Below, one piece after another: positions 9,978 to 16,600 of a stretch of DNA of 16,600 nucleotides. Source of the DNA: Amylostereum areolatum (lineage: Eukaryota; Basidiomycota; Agaricomycetes; Russulales; Stereaceae); contig SAXG01000060.1 of the NCBI GenBank assembly GCA_012932865.1, forward strand, positions 274,797 through 291,396. Direction: 5' to 3'. Position numbers and translations under genes: made by a program. Under the pieces are notes generated by a model. The model searched no databases, was not told the DNA's origin, and was given only the letters and a program-made list of their open reading frames with translations. Position 1 is the first letter of the stretch; every line of letters starts with the position of its first letter.

Positions 9978-11168
9978 TGAAAATAAAAAATCAAAACATA
10001 AATCACCAATTATAAATAAACAAAATTTGTTTTGGTTTAATACTAATTATAACAAATTAAAAAATATAATAATAGCGCATGCTAAATATTATATTAACAG
10101 CTTAAAACTTCGACTTATTTTTTAAAATAAGAAAAAAACTTCATTGAGAAGTTATTACAATAAACATGAATAAAGCACTTAAAGAAATGTTAATAGGAAC
10201 TCTTATGGGTGATGCACATATAGGAAGAACTGGTTTAAATAAAGCTTTTATTACTTTTGAACAATCAATAAAAAAAAGGGAATATATAAATCATTTATTT
10301 AATCAGACTGTAGAAGGTGGTATCCCAGTAATTAATAATTCAATTAAAAATTATACTAGAACTGATTCTAGATATAATTCTACAAATGGATCTTTATATT
10401 TTAGAACTGAATATTTAGAAGATTTAAAACCTTTAGCCGATCTATTTTAGATGAAGAAGGTAAAAAAAAATACCTTCTAATATTTCTGAACTTTTGACGC
10501 ACCGAGGCTTAGCATATTGAATAATGGATGATGGTCAACGAGTAGACAGAGGAGGTGTAACTTTATGCACTGATAGTTTTAATTCGGATGAAGTACAAAT
10601 CCTTAGAGATTGTTTAAGTAAAAATTTTAATATGGACACTACTATTCACAATAAAATAATTTCAAGCGGTCCAATAGAAAGAATTTATATAAATAAAAAC
10701 ACACTAGATAATAATAAAGCTGAATTAGTGCCACACTTCCATGAATCAATGCTTAATAAAATAAATGTTGAAGTGGGATTTAAGCAAGATACCTCCGATA
10801 TAGAAAGTGACATCACCGAAATGGATAATCCTTTAGGTTTATTTGAAGAATAATTTGTGTAATTTATACGCATATATTTTTGACATCGGGGAATTTAATA
10901 GAAATATTAACTTAGAAGTTGGCTATATGCTGGAATCCCCTTAGAGCTTTAAATACTATATAAAAAAGTAAAAATTTTAAAGATTGGGCAATCAGCAGGG
11001 AAGTTAATTATTTTGTTTTAAGTTATAGCTAACTAAAAATATTTAACCCCTCAACGACTACACGCCAACATCCAGAGCTATATAAGTTGTTCTCTTTATA
11101 CTGGATGAAGATATAGTCTAAACTTAACTGAAAAGTTAAGAATATTAGTTTTTAACTAATATATATTG
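9978..11168 (+). other. group I intron in rnl at E. coli position 2500
   Basis: The conserved peptidyl-transferase sequence GGCACCT|CGATGTC is interrupted exactly after its T, the equivalent of U2500. The upstream exon ends in U and the intron ends in G (11168), as group I splicing requires. Core elements are visible: a P/Q-type word GGGCAATCAGCAGGG (10986-11000), R element TCAACGACTACACGCC (11051-11066) and S element AAGATATAGTCT (11108-11119), with P7 formed by GACTA (11056-11060) and TAGTC (11114-11118). An endonuclease reading frame sits in the 5' two thirds, ahead of the core. The intron RNA core looks complete even though its endonuclease is broken. Confidence 0.9.
10166..10853 (+). pseudogene. 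intronic LAGLIDADG homing endonuclease, two frameshifts
   Basis: A two-motif LAGLIDADG endonuclease would cut intronless rnl alleles and drive spread of the intron. ATG 10166 opens a frame with motif 1 IGTLMGDAHIG (about residues 10-20). It stops at TAG 10448-10450. Coding continues in the next frame as DEEGK from 10450, and changes frame again within an A9 run (10462-10470) to the frame read to TAA 10851-10853, where motif 2 is AYWIMDDGQ (Trp from TGA). Frames 2, 1 and 0 follow one another, which fits one base lost in the T run at 10444-10447 and one in the A run. Intact length would be about 230 residues, normal for this family. Both breaks are in homopolymers, so sequencing error is a real alternative to decay. 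Confidence 0.8.
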
Positions 11169-11660
11169 CGATGTCGACTCATCCTATCCTCCGGGGGAAG
11201 AAGCTTGGAAGGGTTCGGCTGTTCGCCGATTAAAAGGGTACGCGAGTTGGGTTTAATACGACGTGAGTCAGTATGGTCCCTATCTTCTGGAGGCATAAAT
11301 AGTAAAAAGGGGCAGACCTTCTAGTACGAAAGGATCAATAGGCTGTGTTTCTCTAGTGTACCAATTGTTGAAAAATAAAAATTCTTTTTTTAAGAGTAGG
11401 CATAGTTGGGTAGCCACAAACATAATAGATAAGCGCTGAATGTATATAAAGCAAGAAACTAACCCCTAGATACTATCATCAGATTTCTCTCCATTTTTTT
11501 AATGGTTAAATGTAATAAAACTTTCTTCCGGAAGGTTATTATTAAAAAAGAGATAATATTCTGATTTTATAAGAAATAGAACATTTCTAGATAGGATGCG
11601 AATGAAATTACTGTAAGGTATTAAGTTTAGCATTACTAATTATTAAATAGACTTGATGTT

Positions 11661-11939
11661 TAGAATTGTCCAATTAATATTAAATAATATAGATTCTTTA
11701 AAAAGCAAAGATTTACCTGTATTATTTTTTTATTATAACCTCAATATGTAATATGTAATATATAATATATAATATATAATATATAATATGTAATATGTTT
11801 TAAGGTATATGTTAGAGGGAAGAAGTACCTCAAAGTATAAGCACCAAAAAGGTAGATTTTTGTAGGTAGATTATTTTTTATTTTCATCTTTTTTTCTGCC
11901 TTGTTGTTTTTTTTGTCTATGGCTTTTTGCTAGTAACTA
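11661..11939. other. spacer between rnl and trnP
   Basis: It contains a 7-base tandem repeat (listed separately) and two copies of a GGTAGATTnTT word near 11850-11872. No tRNA or reading frame is seen. Confidence 0.6.
11743..11798 (+). repeat. tandem repeat, 8 units of a 7-mer (AATATRT)
   Basis: Eight contiguous heptamers without a gap: AATATGT twice, AATATAT four times, AATATGT twice. The G/A variant is arranged symmetrically around the centre. The array begins just after the rnl 3' end and is likely length-variable between strains (inference). Confidence 0.85.
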
Positions 11940-12012
11940 ATGGTAGAAGACAAATTGGTCCGTCGTTCCTTTTGGGTAGGAAAGATAGCGTGTTCGAATC
12001 GCGTCGACCATA
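11940..12012 (+). tRNA. trnP: tRNA-Pro (UGG)
   Basis: Acceptor ATGGTAG pairs with CGACCAT except for one A-G mismatch. The D-arm is GAC-loop with TTGG-GTC. The anticodon arm TTCCT-TTTGGGT-AGGAA has anticodon TGG. The T-arm is GCGTG-TTCGAAT-CGCGT. It is the first tRNA after rnl, on the same strand. Proline from a single UGG tRNA is normal in fungal mitochondria. Confidence 0.92.
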
Positions 12013-12334
12013 TTAATTATAAATTAAATTTAATAAAAAATAAAAATTAATAAAAATAAAAATTATTTTCCCCATAAATTTAAACCTAACTATAGGAATA
12101 GCAACCTAAAGGAGTAACGGTTATTAAATATTACTATACTTAAAAGTGAGCCTCCGTTAATCTGCCCATAGTAACTAAAAGTAATAAAATTATATTTTTT
12201 TTTATAATTTTATATAATCCGTATAATAAATAGCTATATATAAATGGTTAAATAATAACTGTCTGCTTAACGCGCGGCTGAGTTTCAATAATAAAATAAA
12301 ATTATACAAAAATATAAGTATATAAAATTAATAA
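12013..12334. other. spacer between trnP and trnN with a structured element
   Basis: Mostly A/T. At 12089-12172 a long-range stem ACTATAGG/CCCATAGT (7 of 8 pairs) encloses a second stem TAACGG (12115-12120) with CCGTTA (12153-12158). It has no T-loop, so it is not a tRNA; it may be a small structured RNA or a processing element. No reading frame of note. Confidence 0.4.
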
Positions 12335-12408
12335 GGTGTCATGGCAGAGTGGTTAATGCGGGGTACTGTTAATACCTTTTCTCAGAGGTTCAATTCCTCT
12401 TGATACCT
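12335..12408 (+). tRNA. trnN: tRNA-Asn (GUU)
   Basis: Acceptor GGTGTCA pairs with TGATACC. The anticodon arm is GGGTA-CTGTTAA-TACCT with anticodon GTT. The T-arm AGAGG-TTCAATT-CCTCT is perfect. The D-loop carries the usual GTGGTTAA. Confidence 0.93.
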
Positions 12409-12466
12409 ACAAAGCCGAAAGGCATAAAAGTATTCTTTATTAAGTACAATTTTTTAGATATTTTTT

Positions 12467-12484
12467 CCCCCCCCCCCCCCCCCC
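12467..12484. repeat. C18 homopolymer tract
   Basis: Eighteen consecutive C residues follow T6 and precede A5 in AT-rich DNA between trnN and trnL. The exact length is probably unreliable or heteroplasmic. Confidence 0.8.
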
Positions 12485-12603
12485 AAAAATGATATAGTTA
12501 GATAGTAATTAATAATTTAACATTAAAAGCATATCAGTAAATAGGTTTGTTAGTATTTAATTATCTAGTAAAAAGAATAATTGACTTAAAAAAATTACAA
12601 TTA

Positions 12604-12687
12604 GCGAACATGTTGAAATTGGTAAACAATCTCTTTTTAAGCAGGAGTGGAAGTAATTCCTTAAGAGTTCAAGTCTCTTTGTTCGTA
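12604..12687 (+). tRNA. trnL: tRNA-Leu (UAA)
   Basis: Acceptor GCGAACA pairs with TGTTCGT (terminal G-U). The anticodon arm is CTCTT-TTTAAGC-AGGAG with anticodon TAA. A long variable arm typical of class II tRNAs (GGAAGTAATTCC) is present, and the T-arm is AAGAG-TTCAAGT-CTCTT. It serves the TTA codons that dominate these AT-rich genes. Confidence 0.93.
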
Positions 12688-12849
12688 ACTAATATTTTTC
12701 TTTTTTTCATTGATAGTGTTTATGGTTTTCCCATATAGTTTCTGTTCTACTTTTTGTTATTATAATTAAAATATTTTTAAATAAGAACTCAAAGGATTTT
12801 ATAATTAAACTAGTATTTTATTTATATTTTTATTTTTGCCCGAAGGTAG

Positions 12850-12921
12850 AAGCGATAAGATGTAAAGGTTGCATGATTGTCTCATGATCAGTTTGGTTAG
12901 GTTCAAGTCCTAAATCGCTAT
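12850..12921 (+). tRNA. trnM: tRNA-Met (CAU), possibly the initiator
   Basis: AGCGAT pairs with ATCGCT, with an A-A mismatch at the outermost position. The D-arm is ATG-TAAAGGTTG-CAT. The anticodon arm ATTGT-CTCATGA-TCAGT gives loop CTCATGA with anticodon CAT and one weak closing pair. The T-arm TTAGG-TTCAAGT-CCTAA is perfect. An unpaired position 1-72 is a known initiator feature. Other loop registers (CTC or TGT anticodons) pair less plausibly with the rest of the fold. Confidence 0.75.
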
Positions 12922-13275
12922 ATTTAAATCCTTTAAAAATAAGGTAAAAGCAGACAAAAATAATAACTTTATATTTATTTATTTTTTTAATTTTAGCTCC
13001 TCTTATTTATCCTAATCCTAAAGGTAGTAGGACGATAAAGGTAGAATAAAAACATTAATTAATTAATCGAAAGGACACAAAATCTATTTTATATTAAAAT
13101 TTTAATAATTTATTCCCTTTTTAATCTTGTTGCCTATCTTAGCTTTAATAAGGGTATATATTTTTATTCATAAATGGTTAAAGTTAATTCTTTATATTTT
13201 TATAATAATATTTACATTAAATTAAATTATTAAATAAAATTTGTTTATAGGTATTAAACTTTTAAATATTAGTTA
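12922..13275. other. spacer between trnM and trnR
   Basis: AT-rich DNA with short GC-containing words (CCTAATCCTAAAGGTAGTAGGACG near 13012, in pieces). No RNA gene or reading frame is recognised. Confidence 0.6.
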
Positions 13276-13348
13276 TCATCTTTAGCTGAATTGGTACAGC
13301 ATTTGCCTTCGAAGCAAAAGTTTAGTGGTTCAAATCCATTAGGGTGTG
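13276..13348 (+). tRNA. trnR: tRNA-Arg (UCG)
   Basis: Acceptor TCATCTT pairs with AGGGTGT in six of seven positions, counting G-U. The D-arm GCTG-AATTGGTA-CAGC is perfect, the anticodon arm TTTGC-CTTCGAA-GCAAA has anticodon TCG, and the T-arm is AGTGG-TTCAAAT-CCATT. It reads CGN codons, the less used arginine box in these genes. Confidence 0.9.
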
Positions 13349-13981
13349 GTTTAAAAAAATTAGTCCTAATTGTTTACACCTCCCCTCATTCTGGTAGGAG
13401 GTCAGGATTAAAAATATTCTTATTGATTGTTTTAGTTGTTGTTCCTAAATAAACAAACAGATTTAATTTAAACTTTATTACGTTAGCTAATGGTTTATAC
13501 AAATAAATAATATAATTGAAAAATATTTAGGTTTATTATATTTTGTTACAATATATTGCTTTCTTGTATTTTTTTAGGTTTTAAATAAAAAGATAATTTA
13601 TTTATTATATTTTACAACCTAATTATACTAGATTTTAATTATTTATTGCTAAATTTCTAAATCATAAAATCTTAAAATTATAAAGACTATAAAAAGTATT
13701 TTATAAATAAATTTAATCACACTTAATTATTTTCTTATTAAATTAAAAGAGTATTATAAATTTTATTGTAACAATTAAATTAAAAATACCTCCATGCAGC
13801 TAATTCATAAATAATAAAAACTTATTTATTTTTTATTTACCCTTCAAATAAATTATTAATTTATATTTTATAATTAATTAAATATTAGCTTTAATTATAA
13901 CTTTTTATTTTAAAATATTAAAATAATTGTAAATAAAAATAATTTAGAAATCATTAGCAGAATTTGTAACTATATTTTAAA
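13349..13981. other. spacer between trnR and the membrane-protein frame
   Basis: AT-rich, with a GC-rich hairpin repeat at 13378-13402. No tRNA with usable arms and no coding frame is seen on either strand. Confidence 0.6.
13378..13402 (+). repeat. GC-rich hairpin repeat, copy 1
   Basis: Stem ACCTCC/GGAGGT with loop CCTCATTCTGGTA. A near-identical sequence occurs in inverted orientation at 14981-15008, so the pair brackets the membrane-protein frame. It resembles the mobile GC-rich hairpin elements common in fungal mtDNA. Confidence 0.7.
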
Positions 13982-14602
13982 GTGACATCTCTAAAAATTA
14001 ACAGAAATCAATATCAGTCTTTCCCTAAATGTATAGGGGATAATGCAACATTAAATAATTCATTTCATAATAGTACTTTGCTTCAAGTACCATTTAAATC
14101 TAAAAACCCTTCAACTTATAAACCTTACAATTTATTAAATAAAACTTTTAATAATGCTAAGCTAGCTAACTTAAACAAAAAAGCTACAAATACTAAATCT
14201 AAATTTATGTGAACTTTAATTGTTTTAAAAAAATTACTTAAATGGCTACTAATTTTTATTGTTTTATATTTGTTAATTCTTTATACTTATAAAATTTTAT
14301 ATAAAATAAATTTTGTATTATGGGTTAAATTTATAGCAGTATTTGGTGTTTCTTTAATAATTATATTTAATCTTATTAGTATTTTAATCTTAATAAAATT
14401 TGCATTAATACCAGATAACCAAATTGAAATACCACAATATTTACCTAAAATAATCACAAATTATTTGTTAGAATTAAAAATCATTAGTAAGTTTGAAACA
14501 CTAATTCTATTTATACGTATGTATATTCTTACTGTATTATTTTTATTTGTTTTATTAATATTATTTTTATTGTTTGTAACATTATTATCAATAAATATAT
14601 AA
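13982..14602 (+). CDS. hypothetical three-helix membrane protein
   Basis: With TGA (14213-14215) as Trp one frame runs from GTG 13982 to TAA 14600-14602, 206 residues; an in-frame TAA at 13967-13969 limits upstream extension. No ATG lies near the start of the open frame, so initiation at GTG or ATT 13997 is uncertain. Residues 1-75 are polar, rich in Asn, Lys and Ser. Three hydrophobic segments follow: about 85-105 (LLIFIVLYLLILYTY), 113-140 (FIAVFGVSLIIIFNLISIL) and 178-205 (MYILTVLFLFVLLILFLLFV). Between the last two lies IPQYLPKIITNYLLELKII, which resembles in pattern the PKLANFLEI segment of the frame at 357-767. No family is recognised. A plasmid-derived membrane ORF is the best guess from the context. 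Confidence 0.6.
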
Positions 14603-15371
14603 ATTTAGTAATAAAATTGTATATAATAAATATTTAGTACTTTTTCCCCAATTGTTATTATAATAGTTATTCGGCTGCTTTTAACACTCTCAAATAAGGC
14701 AGATTTAAATATGATTAAAAATTTATATAAATAAGTCAAATTTAAGTTATAATATTTTATGATCATTTTAAAGGGAATTAAAAAGAAAGTAGCTGTTAAA
14801 TATTTACCTAAGTATAAAATAATATTTTATTAAATTTAAAACACTAAATTGGTAACTAATATAAAAATTTTATCTAAATAACAGAGTTAAAGGTTGGGTT
14901 TCTATAATTAACAAAATAGATAAAGTTAAACAACTTTTATTTTAAAGAGCTTGTGCTGCTACAGTAATTATTTTATTTTTGCCCTCCTACAAGAATGAGG
15001 GAAGGTAGATTTATATTTTTAAAAAGTGTTAAATTTAGATATTTTGTTAGCTTGATTAAAAAAAAGTATTAATTAAAAACTAATAAAATTTATAAATTAG
15101 TTATTGTAAAGTTAATTTTGTTCAAATAAATAAAAAAGGGGATATTGTATAAATTTATTAAGCTATAAATTGGAAATAATAAATGTTTTATTTGGTTAAA
15201 TAATTTTAACTCTAACTAACTAAACTATATTTTCATAGGATTAATTAAAAAATATTTTATAATTTTACAACCTATAATTTGTTTAAATTTTATTTAACGT
15301 TAGATTTTTATTAAATGTTAATTATAATATTTTATTTCTTATTACTTTATATAAAGGAGGATTTAAAAATT
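14603..15371. other. AT-rich spacer before the retroelement junction
   Basis: No gene or tRNA is recognised. It holds copy 2 of the GC-rich hairpin repeat and ends with TATAAAGGAGGATTTAAAAA just before the compositional break. Confidence 0.6.
14981..15008 (-). repeat. GC-rich hairpin repeat, copy 2 (inverted relative to copy 1)
   Basis: The reverse complement matches 13378-13402 over almost its whole length with a few substitutions (core CCTCATTCTnGTAGGAGG). The hairpin is CCCTC (14982-14986) with GAGGG (14997-15001). Confidence 0.7.
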
Positions 15372-16600
15372 TGTAATGCATTTGCGCCTTATATTAAATA
15401 ATTCTAAGATCACAAGACCACTATTCCACTCACAAAGTAAGGACCACGAGTGGAATTGGACGACCAATGATGGAACACCTTTCGAAAGACTAAAACATGA
15501 ATTCACGTCATCCCCCGTCTTGATCATGCCTGACAAAAACAAACCACTTCCGTATAGAGAGCGATGTCTCCGACTTCGCATATGGGGCCATTCTATCACA
15601 GACGGATGAAACCGAAAGATGGCATCCAGTCGCGTACCTACTCCAAATAACTTATCACCCCGCGGAACAAATGACGAAATATACGACAAGAAACTTTTAG
15701 GAGTAGTAAAAGATGTGGAAAACGGCGACACTTCTAGAAGGAGCGAACTTACAAGATCGAAATCTGGACAGATCATAAAAACCAGAATACCTGTACAACA
15801 GCTCACGAAACTAATCGAACGGCAAGCACGTATGGCCTGACATGTCCCGCTTTTGACTACACCCTGGTGCACAAACCAGGAAGTACAATAAAGCGACGGA
15901 CTTCCAGAAATCATGATCTAAGTAAAGAACATTCCAGACAACGACGAACGAATCCTACTCCATCCGTCTTCGATATCAAGGGCTAGAGCCCGGAAGAGAA
16001 CCAAATCAGTGAAGCAGTTCGGAGATAAAGAACTCCTCAAAAAACTAGCACTTCTCACACCTAGTGATGAAGTGTGGACAGCACTATAACAATCAAAGAT
16101 CGGGACCCACGTACCCTTGCAAAAGAATGAAGATGGGAACTTTGAGAATGATTTGATCCTCAGAAAAGGAAAGATCTACGTACCACAGAACGCGAACTCG
16201 ACGTATTCCTAAAATCGCTCATGATCTCCAAACTATTGGACATCTAGGCAAAATGAAAACTCTAGAAACTGGTACAAAGAACTTTTGTGGGCCAAAGATG
16301 ATTTCCTTCGTGAAAGGCTATGTTCAAGAGATGTCGCGTATGCCAATCAACAAAGAAGTGTCACTCACCGCATTCAAACATCCATTACAACCTCGGAAAT
16401 ACCGATACGGACCTGGAAACATCACATCAACTTAATCACAGATATTCCGATCTCCAATGGATTTGATTCGATCATAACGTCTTCGCACAGATCACCAACC
16501 AAACCGCAGTATTCACACCGTGCCTAAAGACGAATACTCAGAAGAGGACGCCGATCTGTTGATCGACAACGTCTACAGACGATTCGGATTTAATGAAACT
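15372..16600 (+). pseudogene. decayed Ty3/Gypsy retrotransposon pol fragment (RT end, RNase H, integrase start)
   Basis: Pieces of a Gypsy polyprotein appear in order, each in a different frame. The end of the reverse transcriptase and its connection are at about 15372-15540 (SKITRPLF, EWNWT, FTSSPVLIMPDK). RNase H shows the catalytic-type ESDVSDFAYGAILSQ at about 15560-15598, then NEIYDKKLLGVVK near 15678 and RQAR plus LVHKPGS at 15820-15890. The integrase His-Cys zinc-binding region (IGHLGKMKTLE, CRVCQ) is at about 16225-16360. Near 16450-16590 are ISNGFDSI and EDADLLIDNVYRRFGF from the start of the integrase core. Many indels and stops make it non-coding. G+C is about half by eye, against very AT-rich DNA to the left, and Trp is TGG. 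It is 5'-truncated inside RT, has no LTR in the window, and continues past the right edge. Confidence 0.9.

Larger units (their letters stand above)
6990..11660 (+). rRNA. rnl: mitochondrial large-subunit ribosomal RNA (rnl), with one intron at L2500
   Basis: This is the structural and catalytic RNA of the large mitoribosomal subunit. Conserved blocks occur in order: AAATCAACCGAGACTCCGAA near 7235; a gap-poor domain I/II core near 7570 (AGTACTGTAAAGGAAAAG); TTAAGGAACTCGGCAA near 8960; GCGGTCTTAACTATGAGGAT near 9200; GGGAAGACCCTATGCAGCTT near 9350; the peptidyl-transferase segments GGGATAACAGGCCTGAT (9920) and CTGTTTGGCACCT (9965-9977), continuing at CGATGTCGACTCATC (11169); and the sarcin-ricin loop AGTACGAAAGGATC (11323). 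The 3' end resembles fungal mitochondrial rnl ends (GTTTAGCATTACTAATTATT). Exon 1 is about 6990-9977 and exon 2 is 11169 to about 11660. Both outer ends are estimates (tens of bases). All conserved functional stretches I could inspect are intact, so the gene looks functional. Short ORFs called across it are shadows. Confidence 0.93.

Noticed and set aside
10685..10873. Minus-strand 62-codon frame
   Set aside because: It is antisense to the intron endonuclease and contains no motif.
12312..12320. ATATAAGTA, identical to the yeast mitochondrial promoter nonamer, 15 bases before trnN
   Set aside because: Expected often by chance in such AT-rich DNA, and this promoter consensus is not established for the likely host group.
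12547..12738. 63-codon plus-strand frame
   Set aside because: It overlaps trnL(UAA) completely and has no other support.
15363..15914. 183-codon minus-strand frame, the longest on that strand in the right part
   Set aside because: It is antisense to the Gypsy RT/RNase H fragment; the plus-strand fragments match known domain order and the minus product matches nothing.
1..16600. CRISPR array, bacterial operon or prophage
   Set aside because: No regularly spaced repeats, no Shine-Dalgarno-led gene strings and no phage genes; all recognisable genes are fungal mitochondrial, plasmid or retroelement.

Overview
The window is mitochondrial DNA of a filamentous fungus. It is very AT-rich, carries an intact nad6, a full-length mitochondrial large-subunit rRNA gene and a run of mitochondrial tRNAs, and its reading frames only make sense if TGA is read as tryptophan (genetic code 4). 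Gene content and the gene neighbourhood (nad2 remnant, nad6, rnl with an intron at E. coli position L2500, a linear-plasmid DNA polymerase) suggest a basidiomycete, probably an Agaricomycete. That placement is inference.

Layout. 1-470: a decayed 3' piece of nad2. 357-767: a small membrane-protein frame that runs on from the nad2 remnant. 795-2156 (minus): a 454-codon plasmid-like frame interrupted by two TAA codons. 2157-2930: AT-rich spacer with a G11 tract and palindromes. 2931-3557: nad6. 3558-4015: spacer with hairpins and a tRNA-like fold. 4016-6838 (minus): an intact family-B, protein-primed-type DNA polymerase (dpo) as found on fungal linear mitochondrial plasmids, with a tRNA-Gly-like element two bases ahead of its ATG. 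About 6990-11660: rnl, split at L2500 by a group I intron that carries a frameshifted LAGLIDADG endonuclease. 11661-13348: tRNA cluster Pro-Asn-Leu(UAA)-Met-Arg(UCG), with a 7-mer tandem repeat and a C18 tract. 13982-14602: a second small membrane-protein frame. About 15372-16600: a decayed Ty3/Gypsy pol fragment (end of reverse transcriptase, RNase H, start of integrase) with nuclear-like composition, running off the window.

How it fits together. Nad6 and rnl are the resident housekeeping genes; nad6 serves complex I and rnl serves the mitoribosome, decoded by the tRNA cluster. Around them lie remains of at least two kinds of invader: an integrated invertron-type mitochondrial plasmid (dpo and possibly the membrane frames and the interrupted minus-strand gene), and a nuclear LTR retrotransposon fragment. 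The most interesting points are the mitochondrion/retrotransposon junction, the polymerase with an internal presequence-like processing motif and a tRNA-like leader, the nad2/plasmid chimera, and the long frame broken twice by the same TTATAA hexamer.
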